DNA of 64,000 bases. Source: DATBAT01 sp963824805 (GTDB lineage Bacteria; Acidobacteriota; Terriglobia; Terriglobales; Acidobacteriaceae). Under the pieces are notes generated by a model, which saw only the letters and a program-made list of their open reading frames with translations, was not told where the DNA came from and made no database searches. Shown piece by piece: positions 1 through 11,327 of the stretch. Numbering within the stretch: position 1 is the stretch's first letter; each line of letters opens with the position of its first letter. The stretch is from contig CAWGQZ010000048.1 of assembly GCA_963824805.1 (NCBI GenBank), positions 1-64,000 of the forward strand, read 5' to 3'. Position numbers and translations under genes: made by a program.

Positions 1-595
1 ACCAGGCAGCGCCGGTAACGAGAATTCGCGGGCACTTTGGCTTTCAGGTAAACAGTGCAGCCGCTGCCCAAGTACCGGTCCTCGCGGAAGCTAGTACGAA
101 GAAGTCTACCGCACGGAATACCGCGACCTCGAGGAAGCCAGGGCTTCGATCAACAGTTCCTGGAAAAGTCTACAACCAGGAGCGTTTGCATTCGTGGCTT
201 GGCTATCGTCCGCTGCTAGAGTTCGAGCAAAGCTTGCGCTCCTTGCGAGCGCTTGGGGGAAGGACGAGCATGAGTTTTTTGAGGCATAAGGAAATCTATC
301 GATCCGATGTAAGACTCGGCAAAAGCTGGGAGCGGCAACGGTGGTCCGTCGCTCCCAGCGCTCATCGGCTGCGATGAGTTTCCAGTCGGCTATTCCTTGG
401 CGGGTTGCCCTCCGGCAGAGCCTGCCTCCGCTTCACCGACTGGTGACGATTCTCAACAATCCACCTTGCCATACAATGATTTTTCAGCGAACGGCAACTA
501 CCCTCTTAACTTCGTGTCTCACCCCAAGGGTGCACTCCAACTTCCCCTGCACCCAACCCTCAAAAAGACCTGGTCGTTACACAAAAGTCTGGACA
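1..595 (+). mobile_element. 3' remnant of an IS3-family insertion sequence
   Basis: The left edge of the window holds the end of an IS3-family transposase followed by about 300 bases of non-conserved tail. A possible right terminus is the stretch ending TCTGGACA at 588-595, since IS3-type ends finish with CA-3'. No left end or target duplication can be seen because the element runs off the window. The terminus is a guess; the transposase homology is the firm part. Confidence 0.55.
95..310 (+). pseudogene. IS3-family transposase (OrfB) C-terminal fragment, frameshifted
   Basis: The reading YEEVYRTEYRDLEEARASIN (from 95) passes, after a one-base loss in the A-run near 163, into FLEKVYNQERLHSWLGYRP and LEFEQSL. 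This is the C-terminal end of the IS3/IS150-type DDE integrase core, where the LHS-x-LGYRP-x-x-FE signature is typical. The catalytic DDE residues would lie upstream of the window, except the last Glu region, which is not preserved cleanly. It is a dead fragment: no start, one frameshift, and a suspicious stop just before the YEEV segment. Confidence 0.75.
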
Positions 596-796
596 CCCTA
601 ATTCTCCTTGACACCGTTGAGCTTGAGAATAAACTTATCTCGCTCAGCCGTACCCAACCTGCCGTTACGTCCGCAGTGGTCCGACTGAACCAGCCCCCGG
701 TCCATCCACATCTGAGAAAACATAAGGACAAAACAATCACATACCTCCGTTAGCGCATGACCCCGCGCGAACGAAGCCGTACCCAGGAGAAGAGAA

Positions 797-2103
797 ATGA
801 GAGTCACAAGGCCAAGAGTGCAAACTATAGCCCTGCTTGTTTGTGCCTATCTAGGTTGGGCACGACCTGCTGTGCGCCGATGCGGTGAGCGACTGGAATG
901 CCATCGCGGTGCAAGTAATAGCAGCGACTCCCACCCATCCCGGCGCCACCTGCGTTCCTCGACAGTCGCGACGGTTCAGCTGCCGTGTATGACGCTGTCG
1001 AGTCGATCGACCGACGCTTCAAGCCCTATCATGTACGGATACGCCGGAGCCTCTGGCTCGCCAGAAGCTGCTGCCGCCAAGGCCGCACACGACGTTCTCG
1101 TTAATCGCTTTCCTGACCAGGCCGCATCCCTCGATACGACTTACCACGACTATTTGGCGAGCAATGGCCTGGCAGAGGATGACCCCGGGGTAGCAGTGGG
1201 CCAGAAGGCTGCTGCCGGCATCATCGCCCTACGAGCCAATGACGGTAGTTTTCCAGCCACTTTCCCGCCTTTCACCGGTGGCACCGAGGTGGGCGTTTGG
1301 CGTCCAACTCCCTCATATCTCCCTGGGCCGCCTCCCGACCTTATCGCCTATGCTGGCTCCTTGGCTGGCAAAGGTCACTCCTTTTACTCTGGTCAGCCCC
1401 AGACAGTTTCGCGCGGCGGCCCCGCCAGATCTAAACAGCCGCAGGTACACCAACGCATATCGGGAGGCCAAAAGGCTAGGGGAACTTTTCAGCGTTCCCC
1501 GTACCCCCGAGCAGACCGATCTGGCCTATTTCTGGGCCTTGAACTATTTCGTGGTTTGGAATCAAGTTCTCAGGGACGTTGCAACTGCCCATGTGCACAA
1601 GATCGGTGACAGCGCTCGACTCTTTGCCCTGGCCAACTTGGCGATGGCAGATGCTGCAATCACCGCGTGGGACACTAAGACGCACTACGTTTTTTGGCGT
1701 CCTGTCACTGCCATTCAGGAGGGGGACAATGACGGCAACCCGCATACCGTGGGCCAGCCTAGCTGGCAGCCCCTTATCAACACCCCAAACTACCCTGACT
1801 ATACGTTCGGGAGCAAACAACGTTACTGGCGCTGTGATTCGTATACTGGCGCTTTTATTCAGGACGAACCAACTGACGTTCTCAGTCACGACCACCAACC
1901 CACTGGCCCTTCAGCCGACGCGCACTTACTACAGCTTCTCCGATGCTGCCAGCGATGTGGTCAAGGTCCGTATCTACGAGGGAATCCACTTTCGGTTCGC
2001 GGACACGACAGCGCGAAAACAGGGAAGTCACGTCGCCAAATGGACTTTTGAACATTTTCTGCGGCGAGTCGAAGACGACGATAATCACCACGGCAAGCAT
2101 TAA
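797..2103 (+). pseudogene. vanadium-dependent haloperoxidase / PAP2-family protein, multiply frameshifted
   Basis: An AGGAG ribosome site precedes ATG 797, which opens with a signal-peptide-like stretch. The homologous parts lie in all three frames: AAVYDAVESIDRRFKPYHV (about 975-1035), GASGSPEAAAAKAAHDVL, DLAYFWALNYFVVWNQV, ITAWDTKTHYVFWRP, and at the end GIHFRFADTTARKQGSHVA with WTFEHFLRR. Secreted vanadium haloperoxidase/acid phosphatase relatives of about 430 residues share this order, and the late GIHFR-x-A-D-x-x-x-x-x-x-G block carries a vanadate/phosphate-binding His. At least four frame changes fall in 1.3 kb, so no full protein is made as written. Family is well supported; substrate is unknown. 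Confidence 0.8.
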
Positions 2104-2201
2104 TGGTCGCGAGTTAAGACCGTCTGCCTGTGGCCCATCCTTGCGCCTTTTGCCCGGGTGGGCCACCGGCCTTTCCTACCGGCTTGTTTCGACATAGTCT
2201 T

Positions 2202-2231
2202 GGAGCCCAGAAGAATCTGGGCTCCTTTTTT
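2202..2231 (+). terminator. strong Rho-independent terminator
   Basis: A perfect 10-bp stem (GGAGCCCAGA at 2202-2211, TCTGGGCTCC at 2216-2225) with an AGAA tetraloop is followed at once by six T (2226-2231). It lies about 100 bases after the stop of the haloperoxidase-like gene and before the FG-GAP gene, so it would end transcription of the former. Confidence 0.9.
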
Positions 2232-2352
2232 ATGGAGTATACCGGCGAAACGCAGAGGAGCAGCACATACCTTCAAGCGCTCGGAGCGTTCATATCAGCT
2301 CACCACCGAAGAGAAAGAACTACTCGTCATCCGGTCGAAAGAGGTAAGACAA

Positions 2353-3841
2353 GTGACATTCGGGCTATTCGCAATCTCCTCGACGCACTCTGCAGGCCCC
2401 GGATCGCTGCCATAGCGACGCGGACGGCGGTCGCGTCCGGCGTTGTTATCGCGGACTTCAACCGCGACGGAATTCCTGACGTGGCTTATAGCTATCCTTG
2501 CTGTGGCGAGTTTGGCAGCTCCGGCGGCGGTGTGATTGTTAAGTTGGGAACAGGCGGCGGAAACCTCGGTCCCGATGTGCCGTACCAATTTGGCCAAAAC
2601 GACTTAGGCGAGTTGGCGACCGCTGACATCAATGGCGATGGCTGGCTCGACATCATGGTGCGGCACATAAATGATAGGCGGGATAGCTGTGTTCCTCAAC
2701 AATGGAGATGGCACTTTTCAATACTCCGCCATTGTTGGATTAGGCGGGGTTTCGCCGGTTCATTCGCCCTAGGAGATTTTAACCATGACGGCAAGATTGA
2801 TCTGGCTGAGATCGGCTGCGACAGTCCCAACGGCGGATATCCTCGTGGCACTTTCAATTGCATGCTGAACATTGGACTGGGCGACGGCACCGGGATGCAC
2901 TTTACGCAGTCGCAATCCATTCAGCTGGCCGGGGCCTCCTACAATCTGCAGTCTGCCGATATCAATGGTGACGGCAATCTCGATCTAGTTTATGTCCGCG
3001 ACAGCAGGGCCGTGATTCGCTGGGGACTCGGCAACGGAACCTTCTCCCCCCAGATTTACCTGAAGCCGCCCACGACTGATCCAATGGACGCGGTTGCCGT
3101 CGCCGACTTCAACAATGATGGACGTCTCGATATAACGCTGTTGTCGGGCGAACCGTGTGACACGGTTCCCGACAGAGGACCCTGCGGTGTGGGAAATGTG
3201 AATACCGTCTGGATGTACAAGAACAATGGTGGCACCAGCTTCACGCTCACAACCCATACGCAGTTCACAGCTCAGGCGGGAGCGATCGTGCCAGCTGACA
3301 TAAATGGCGATCTAAACCAGGACCTGCTCCACTACAACCCTTTCGCCACCGGCTTGCCCCCCCAGCTTGGAGGTGCCGGTGGGTTCGCCTATGCCTTGGG
3401 ACTTGGCCACGACACGCTCGGGACGCAGGGGACTCTCCCCGGTGAGCGCGGTTAGTGGCGTTGCTTTCCGCGACATGGATGGCGATTCGCGGGCCGACTT
3501 TGCATTCATCGACTGGTACAACGGCTTGGCTGATTGGAATCCAGACGGGAGGCTGGAAGAATTGTCCTCCTCCAAGTTCGGCGAATCTCGCGGCTAAAAT
3601 TTGCGGAATCACAGATGGAGCCACCGTGACTTCGCCGGTGCGGGTGAAAGCTTCGGGAAATTCTCCCGCGGGAGTGAACCAGTTGCAGGTTTGGATCGAT
3701 GGGAAGAAGCGATACGTCAAATGGGGTGATCAGCTCTCGAGGAGCTTCACCCTCAGTTCAGGGAGGCACCGCATCAGCGTGAGCGCGAATGACAAATACA
3801 TGGGTACTGCGAAGACGGCGGTGACCGTGACTGTGCCTTAA
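2353..3841 (+). pseudogene. FG-GAP/VCBS-repeat secreted protein with C-terminal Ig-like domain, frameshifted
   Basis: Seven calcium-binding-type FG-GAP repeats are readable, each with a D-x-(N/D)-x-D-G core: VVIADFNRDGIPDVA, ATADINGDGWLDIMV, ALGDFNHDGKIDLAE, QSADINGDGNLDLVY, AVADFNNDGRLDITL, PADINGDLNQDLLHY and FRDMDGDSRADFAFI. They would fold as an extracellular beta-propeller. After 3600 an Ig-like segment follows (ITDGATVTSPVRVKASG to the stop at 3841). Frame leaves and returns between about 2665 and 2755, where AVFLNNGDGTFQYSAIVG is read out of frame, then shifts again near 3440 and 3590. GTG 2353 with AGAGG upstream is a plausible start but needs one more shift. Likely adhesin or surface lectin-like role. 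Confidence 0.75.
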
Positions 3842-4278
3842 ATGAACTCGGAACAGCGTTCTCCGTGGTGCATTTGCGCCAACTCTTCTGCCTGAGAAGA
3901 GTCCAGCTTTATTGGGTATTCGTCTGTCATTTGGAACTCGCAGCAAGGCTTCAAGCTGATCAAGCAGTCTAAGGAACTCTCTCGCCAGCCGCGATCAGGT
4001 CACTGGAAGGTTTGCAATTGCGCGATAGTGGAGGTTACTCTTTCCGGTAATCTCCACCGGAAATGCATCGCCGCGCAGAAGAAAGTGCAATGGCGGTTGC
4101 AGCGCGGTTGCATGGGCCTCTCGAGCAACACGCGGGGTAAACATGAATCAAGACAACGGACGTTGGTAGGTTCCATTGTGATGTTGGCCGTAACGGCGGC
4201 GATCTGGTCGCTAAGACGCTCAAAACTACAGCGCGCAAAATTGACTGTCGACCGGGCCGACTGCATCCGTGTCTCAAA
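3842..4278. other. intergenic stretch, nothing recognised
   Basis: No reading frame with protein character, no hairpin with a T-run and no repeat shared with the rest of the window was seen here. Confidence 0.4.
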
Positions 4279-6330
4279 GTGCTTTTGCCTGTTCTGATAT
4301 GCGGGGTGGCTTTTGCCCAAGCTCCGTCAGCGTCCGGCGATTACACGGCCGCGCTGCCCTCCGTCGAAAAGGTCAAGGCACAACTCAAGGGCACCGATGC
4401 TACTGACACGGTCGCGCGCCAGGTCGCCGTATTCACCTACCTGCAGACCTACATCTCGCGTATCAGGGACGCCCGAAAATACGACGGCCCCTTCACTCCC
4501 GGAGAGAAGAAGCTGATGGGCGACTATGCCCGCGCCGCTTACCAGCTCTCGCAGGATTCTCAAAAACCCACTCACCGGAAGAGGTCAAAGCCTTCCAGCA
4601 GCTCGAAGGCAGGTACGAGATTATGAATGCCCTGGGGTGGATCAAGCAGCTTCAGGGCCAGCAGGCAGCCGACACCTACCGCGGCACCGAAGCCTCCCTC
4701 GCTCATAGCTATAAGCAGCACGAAGACCGACTCCAGCAGCAGATGAAACAGGACCAGGGCGGCGGCCGCTCATCCATCGCCGGCGATCCGGTGCTGGATC
4801 CCATGGGCATATTCGCCAGCGCGGAGGCCAACCGGGAGAAAGATCCGGAACTGCGGCGCTGTCTGGAACTCGGCGGAACGCTGGACGCATGCGAAGGCAT
4901 AGGCGCTATAGAAGGTATGGCGAGTATCCTAATGCCCTTCGCAGAAAAGCCGGACCCCAACGCAGCTCCACCTGTTGCCGGGGTCGTCTTCGTCGGCGAC
5001 TATCACAGCAGATCAGGGCTCCCAGCCTCAGCTTCGGCAACGGCTCTGCAACCCTGCAGGACTGCGGTTCACTGGTTCCCAGATCACGACTACACGCTCC
5101 GAAGTCCGGGTAACACTGTGCAGCTCGTTCTGGCCAACGAGCCCGAACCCATCGTAGTCACGATGCAACCTGACGGGACTCTCTCCGGTCCGGGATCTGT
5201 GCTCGTCAAAGGAAGCATCGTTACGGGCTACACCACCACGACCAAGACAGTCATGGTGGATGGCGCTCCCGCTGCAGCGCAGGGATACTACTGCAACGGT
5301 CCCTGCAGCACCAGCACGTCCGTTCCCAACTACGCACCGAAGATCGAACGCTGCACCATCGGCACCATGGCCTTCATGCGTCCCAAGCCCGCAGACGCCG
5401 GTTAAAACCGGCATCGGCTTTCTCGACGCAGATAGCACGAGTGCGCCGCTCGTGACAGGTCTCCGAATGACGGGCCGTTATGCTGACGCCTCTGGACTGA
5501 GGCTCGTGTTCGACAATGATGCGGTCATCCTCGACTGCGGTAAAGCTCACGCAAAATCGCCATACACGGTCGACAACACGCCGACTGGACTTCGTTGTCC
5601 ACGTCCAGAACGCCGGCGGAGCTTTCCTTCTCGGCGTCGCGCCTGATAACACGCTTCGCGGCTCCGGCTCCACGAGCGTAAACGGCAAACTCGTCTCGTC
5701 CATTCGCGGCGACAACGTCAGCTTCACTCCGCACTCCGAAAGCTGCAACGTCGGCACCCTCGCGTGCCAGAAGCAAGCGGAACACCATGCGTGCCTCCAG
5801 CGGTGCGAGCCCAGCCGCGCCGGCAACCTATTCATCGCCGCGCTGGCCGCCGGCTCAGCAGCCACGCCGACGGCGCCACCGATTCCGACCGATACCTCTG
5901 CTGGCTCTGCGGGCCGGCGCGCCTGATTCCGAGTCCTGCTGGATTCCTCCTTCTCCGGAACCAACCCGCTTGCGGCCAGACGGTATTCGTCATGCGCAAG
6001 CCGATCGGCGACGTCCTCCGAGAGCTGGGCCTTGCCGTACCTGCTAAATCAACTGCGGCCCAGGCGATGAAGGCCCTCCAAACCCAATGCCATTCGACGC
6101 AGGGTTGCTCCTCGATCATCCAGGGCATGAGCCGCTCTTATGTAGCGACCACCAAACTGGATGCCTCCGGCAAAGCCAAGCTCTCGGCGAGAAACGCTGC
6201 CGGCACCTACTATTTCTTCGCAATCGTTCCCAACTCGGGCGGTTCGCTTGTGTGGGATATCCCCGCCAGCCTTGTCCCGGGCGGGAACACGGTCACGTTC
6301 AGCACAAAGAATGCAGAAGAGGTCCGGTGA
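4279..6330 (+). pseudogene. secreted protein of unknown family with two related beta-rich domains, frameshifted
   Basis: GTG 4279 opens a signal peptide (VLLPVLICGVAFAQ), followed by a helical part rich in Gln (about 4350-4900; LGWIKQLQGQQAADTY). Two related modules follow: one at about 5010-5370 (LSFGNGSATLQDCG, ANEPEPIVVTMQPDGTLSG, IERCTIGTMAF) and one at about 5465-5770 (LVFDNDAVILDCG, GVAPDNTLRGSGS, ESCNVGTLAC). A C-terminal part (FVMRKPIGDVLRELGL ... SLVWDIPASLVPGGNTVTF) ends at 6330. I do not recognise the family. Frame changes are needed near 4600, 5020-5080, 5400, 5580 and 5900, giving a reconstructed product of about 680 residues. The conserved character on both sides of each break supports one gene. 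Confidence 0.6.
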
Positions 6331-6554
6331 TGCCGGAAAAGCCGAAAGGGCGCTGCCTCCGCTGAGAAGACGTTCGCACCCGGATAAATTCCATCTTCTC
6401 CAGTGAATCGAATCTGTCGCCGGTGCAAAAGGATTTGGGGTAGGTGGAGGAAGCGCGAAATCCTATCTGAATCGTAGTTTCGTCAAGAAAATAAACTGTC
6501 TACCGCAAAAGAGACGAGTAGTATATCTTCCCAACGTAGTGACTGAGTATACCT

Positions 6555-7745
6555 ATGCAAACTATGTCCTCTGGGCAGGTCGTCACATACACCGAAACGA
6601 CCCTGTCGGAGGTTTCCTCCTCCCCTTACACACGCGTCACTTCTCTCGATCTGTTCCGCGGCGTCACCATCGCTGCCATGATCCTGGTCAACAATCCCGG
6701 AAACGCCCATCCTTACTGGCCCTTGGAACACGCCGAGTGGAATGGGTGGACGCCGACCGATCTCATCTTCCCGTTCTTCCTTTTCATGGTCGGAGTTTCT
6801 CTGGTCTTCTCTTCCGAATCCCGCCTCCGGCGCGGCGATTCGAAGACCAGACTTCTGTTCCACGCCTTCCGCCGCGCCGTCATTCTCTTCGCCATCGGTT
6901 TGGCAATGAACTACACCATATCTCTGGTCCTTCCTTCGCGCTTTCCCGGGTTGCGCATTCCGGGAGTTCTGCAACGTATCGGCGTCTGCTATCTAGCGGC
7001 ATCCACCTTATTTCTCTATACGAGTCCTCGGATCCGGGTGGTCAGTCGTTGCTGCCCTGCTCATTGGTTACTGCGTCCTGATGATCATGGTCCCGGTGCC
7101 CGGTTACGGAGTTCCCGGTCGCGACATCCCTCTTCTTCACCCCGACGCCAACCTCGCCGCCTACCTTGATCGCAAGTTACTCACGACACTCTATGAAAAG
7201 ACTCGCGATCCAGAGGGACTACTGAGCACATTGCCGGCTATTGCGACGGCAGTGCTCGGAATCCTTACTGGCGAATGGTTGCGCTCCAAGCGCAGCCCGC
7301 AAATCAAAGCTCTCGGAATGCTGCTGTTCGGCGTCATCGGTCTGATCTTAGGAAGACCTGGGGAGTCTGATTCCCATCGATAAGAAACTTTGGACAAGTT
7401 CGTTGGTGCTTCACCGTAGGATTTGGGCTCGTTTGCCTTGCGCTCTGTTATTGGGCCACCGACATCCGGCGCTGGCGCGGAGTCTGGACCAAGCCGTTTC
7501 TGATTTTTGGCCGCAACTCGATTGCCGCCTACACGGTGGCCTGGATCTTCGCAGTGCTGACCTACGGGTTCAACGTGCGGGTCAACGGGGGAATGCAGAG
7601 CGGCCACAATTACATCTTTCGGCGTTTCTTAGGGCTTCTCGGAAGTCCAAGCTTCGCCTCGCTTCTATTCTCGCTGGCCTTCGTCCTGTTGTGCCTGATT
7701 CCCATCTGGCTCATGGATCATAAGAAAATCTTCCTGAAGATTTGA
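6555..7745 (+). pseudogene. HGSNAT/DUF5009-type membrane acyltransferase, frameshifted
   Basis: The N-terminal half reads SLDLFRGVTIAAMILVNNPG, then EWNGWTPTDLIFPFFLFMVG and RIPGVLQRIGVCYLAA, the signature of bacterial relatives of heparan-alpha-glucosaminide N-acetyltransferase, a polytopic enzyme that moves acetyl groups across the membrane to sugars. The rest carries further membrane helices (TAVLGILTGEWLRS; FGRNSIAAYTVAWIFAV; FASLLFSLAFVLLCLIPIWL). Frame changes near 7030 and 7370 split it into three pieces; the total of about 395 residues matches the family. It could be a living gene with sequence errors. Confidence 0.8.
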
Positions 7746-7866
7746 ATGAATTCGAACTAGAGGTGACGCCCCTTCGTTACGGCAGAGGGAGGCCGCCCGA
7801 AAACCCCTCTTCCGCTCATCCCCTAACAGAAAGATTTTAAAGGGTGGCTAAGATGCTTTTTTACCA

Positions 7867-7890
7867 GCCCGAAAGGTGAACGTTTCGGGC
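7867..7890. repeat. inverted repeat between convergent genes
   Basis: GCCCGAAA at 7867-7874 pairs with TTTCGGGC at 7883-7890 across an 8-base loop. It sits between the ends of the acyltransferase gene (plus) and the kinase gene (minus). There is no T-run on either side, so it is at best a weak two-way terminator. Confidence 0.35.
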
Positions 7891-7916
7891 GCCCTGTGAA
7901 AAAACGGGGCGACCGG

Positions 7917-10651
7917 TCACCGGAAATTACTGATCAGGATGACGTCGCTGCTTTCGCTGCCTCGGGTCAACGCCAGATGCCTGCCGTCACGCGACCAGTC
8001 AAAGTCAAAAATCAGTCCCGATTCAAAATTCGTAATCTGTTTCGGCGGTCCGCCTCCTAATTTCTGTCGCCAGATGTTAGAGACGCCGTTCCGGTTAACA
8101 CATAATCAACTGCCTCACCCGCAGGCGCCCAGCGCGGGGCGCCTGCCAACGCCGGCCAGTCGAACTGGTACAAGGCGGCTCCGCCATCGAAAGGGATTAC
8201 CTTCAGTTGATTTGGTTTGAGCGGAGGGAGAACCGGGGTTCTCAGGAGGTTCGGGCCCGAGGCGAGATACACGATTCGTTTTCCGTCCGGGGAGATTTTG
8301 AGAAGATAGCCCAAACCAGTCTCAAAGTCCTGTGCGAGCACCTCTGGAGGCTTCTCTCCCGTGATGTTCACGCGTACCGGGGTCCAGGAAGGACCCCGCA
8401 AGTAGACCACCCATTTGCCATCTGGGGAACATTGTGGGCCTATGGCAAACGTCTCGTCAGCGATGCGGATGGGATTAGAGCCATCGGCATCCATGCGCCA
8501 TATCCCTTGCTTTTGTTCCCGGTAGGCGGCGTAGACGATATAGCGCCCATCGCCACAAACCGACGGGTCCCAGCTGAGACGATCATCGGGCGTCAGCAGA
8601 GTACGCCCACTCCCATCCGGATTTACCGCGAACAGATTGCCATCCTGGCTGGCAAAGATGATGCGGCCGTTGGGCATCCAGGAGAAACCTCCGACAGCCA
8701 ACTCTTTCGTAGTGATCTGCTTAGCCTTTGCGGTGTTTCCGGCGGACGCGATCCACAAGTCGGAGACCGTTGTTAGCTCGGTGTCGACAAGAGTCTTGCC
8801 ATCCGGCGTGAGGTCCAAGCAACAGAGCTGGTAATCCATCAGGTCATTGGTGAGGCGGCGTGCCTCTCCTTTTGGATAGGAGATGAACCAAAGTTGCCCG
8901 CGAAACGCCTGATCAACGTTCCTTATGGGCGCCAAGAGACCACTTCCGTCGGGCAGCCAGCGCGGACGGCCGATGGCGTCCGGTGTTGAGTAGATTTCAC
9001 GGACCGATCCATCGGCGACCGATATGGCCCAAAGCACAGAACGAAGTCTTTTCGTCGCCTCCGAGGTTGTGAACGCAACCGTCTTGCCATCGGGAGACCA
9101 CGCTACACCGATAAACTCGTCAAGGTAGGGACGTGTAGCGAGCACCCGTTGATCACTCCCGTCGGCTTTGGCAATCAAAACATCAACTTTTCCATCGGAC
9201 GAGTTTGCACCGCAAAAAAGCGAACTCAGTACCATCCGGAGAGTAACTGGATCCGAAGTCGATACCCCCCTGCATCGCGAGGTGTGGTGTTCCGCCGAGC
9301 ACGGGCATCCGATAGAGATAGGTGTCACTGAAGTTGGGCTTCTCAGAGCGGACAAAGTCAATGTAGTTGGCGTCCGGGGAGAAGGTCAGACTCCATATCA
9401 TAACTTCATCCGGCGGTAGAATCTGCACGTCGCTGCCGGTAGCTACTTGACGAACGTTGAGGCTTTGTTTTTCCCCCTCAACCAGAGCGTAGACCACATA
9501 GCGCCCGTCCGGTGAAATCGCGACATTGGTGGCATTCCCGCTCTGGGTAACTCGGCTGATCTTCATAGCCTGAAGATTCCAGTCACTCCTGCGTCCGCTC
9601 AGCCTGAAAAAATAAATCCCCAGTGCAACCATCAACAGCGCCAAGCCGACCAGCATCAGCGCCAGCACGCCCTTATGGCGTCTAGCTTCAGCAAGAATGA
9701 CTGCTCCGCTGGAGGGTCGGTCCGCCGCTGGCCCGACCGGTCATGGGACCCGCCGAGGTGGCCTCACTCACCTTGCGCGAGTGGCTGGAATCCGTATCCC
9801 GCTTCAGCCGCTTCAGGTCGCTGCGAATATCCGCAGCGTGCTGGTAACGTAGCTCGCGGTCTTTCTCCAGGCACTTGTGGATAATGCGCTCAAGCTCCGG
9901 GGGCAAATTGGGATTGAGTCGTACCGGAGCGGTCGGCTCCTTGTGCAGGATGGCATCGAAAAGAGCGGCTGACGTTTCTCCTCGAAAGGCAAGTGTTCCC
10001 GTCGCCATCTCATACAAGACCGCGCCAAAGGAAAACAAGTCGGTCCGAGAATCCAATTCTTTGCCTAGCGACTGCTCCGGCGACATGTAGGCCGCCGTGC
10101 CCATCGCCGAACCGGGGCTGGTGAGGAGTTCTTCGCTCATGGTGGGTGAGGCAGGCGCCGCGTCGTCTCTGTGGACTGCCGATCCCACCTTGGCCAAGCC
10201 GAAGTCGAGTATCTTGGCAGGGCCGCGAGCAGTCACAAAGATGTTGGCTGGCTTGATGTCGCGGTGCACGATGCCCTTGGTATGGGCCGCATCGAGCGCA
10301 TCAGCAATCTCGATTCCGATCGATAGAACGGTCTCGATGTCCAATGGCTTACCCGCGATCCGGTGCCTCAGCGTCACGCCTTCCAGAAACTCCATGGCAA
10401 TAAAGGATTGGTCGCCATGTTTGCCGATCTCATGGATGGTGCAGATGTTGGGATGATTCAGAGCAGAGGCCGCGCGCGCTTCGCGACGAAAGCGTTCCAG
10501 TGCCTGCGGATCTCGGGCTAATTCGTCTGGCAGGAATTTCAGGGCGATGAAGCGGCCAAGCTCGAGTGTCCTCGGCCTTGTACACCACACCCATCCCGCC
10601 ACCGCCCAGCTTCTCGATGACGCGATAGTGCGAGATGGTTTGACCAATCAT
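7917..10651 (-). pseudogene. serine/threonine protein kinase fused to TolB-like beta-propeller, frameshifted
   Basis: Reading from ATG 10651 (MIGQTISHYRVIEKLG, AAGGAC upstream) the kinase shows a glycine loop GGGGMGVVYKAED, the ALKF lysine, HRDIKPANI catalytic loop, DFGLAK and YMSPEQ. After the kinase a membrane helix (MLVGLALLMVALGIYFF, about 9630) leads to a periplasmic propeller with repeated SPDGR/SPDGK-x-(I/V)-V-Y blades, ending ILISNFR at 7917. Such kinases are abundant in Acidobacteriota and are thought to signal across the membrane by phosphorylation. Frame changes near 10570, 9680, 9230 and 8070 break the gene into four or five pieces; joined they give about 910 residues, normal for the family. 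Confidence 0.85.
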
Positions 10652-11327
10652 AAGCGGGCATAAGTCCTTAGTCCTCCATGTTAGGAGCACGGAAGAGGCG
10701 GGTCAACGGATCATGGAAGCAATCACTTGTTTCAAAATACGAGCAGGTCAGGCAGGTACTTGAGTCCACAACTGGTCTTAGAGATCGATCCTAACCCTGA
10801 CTCTCATCGGCGTCGCCCTCTTCTCCGCCAAAAAAAGGCCATGGCTCCACTGAAATAACAGCGAGCCGCTCCAATGTTGTCGAGGGTTTAGGCCAGTTAG
10901 ATTGATAGGGTTTTCTAACGCTCCGGAAAACCTTAGCATTACGACGGCGACGGCAATCCCCATGAGGAACACAATTCAGGCCGGCGGGTGTGGGGGTACC
11001 TGGGGGTTCCCGTGACCTTCTTGAAAGCAATGTGATCCACGGCCCTTTACCCTCGAGCGACGTTGGCATAATCGGTTTTTGGATCAACAGTTTTTTCCGG
11101 CTACCTCAGCCTGTTGCCAAAATCGTCATTTAGGACTGTCGCTACCAAAGCTTTCTGCGAGAATCGGATTTGCATGAGTGCATTTAGTGAATGCGGAAAA
11201 TGCTCTTTAGACAATAATCGATATGGAAATGGGTCGCGAATCCTGCGCGGTCAGGTCACGTATTCTTGGAAGTACGTCTCCGCTCAAGCCGGGCAAATCT
11301 TGGCGTCCCGTTCGCAACTAGTCGCCT
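10652..11327. other. intergenic stretch, nothing recognised
   Basis: This gap lies between the start of the kinase gene and the end of the winged-helix gene, both minus strand. No conserved frame, terminator or repeat shared with other parts of the window was found. It should hold the kinase promoter, which I cannot place. Confidence 0.4.

Noticed and set aside
7867..7890. Inverted repeat considered as a strong bidirectional terminator
   Set aside because: Neither side carries a T-run, so it is listed only as an inverted repeat.
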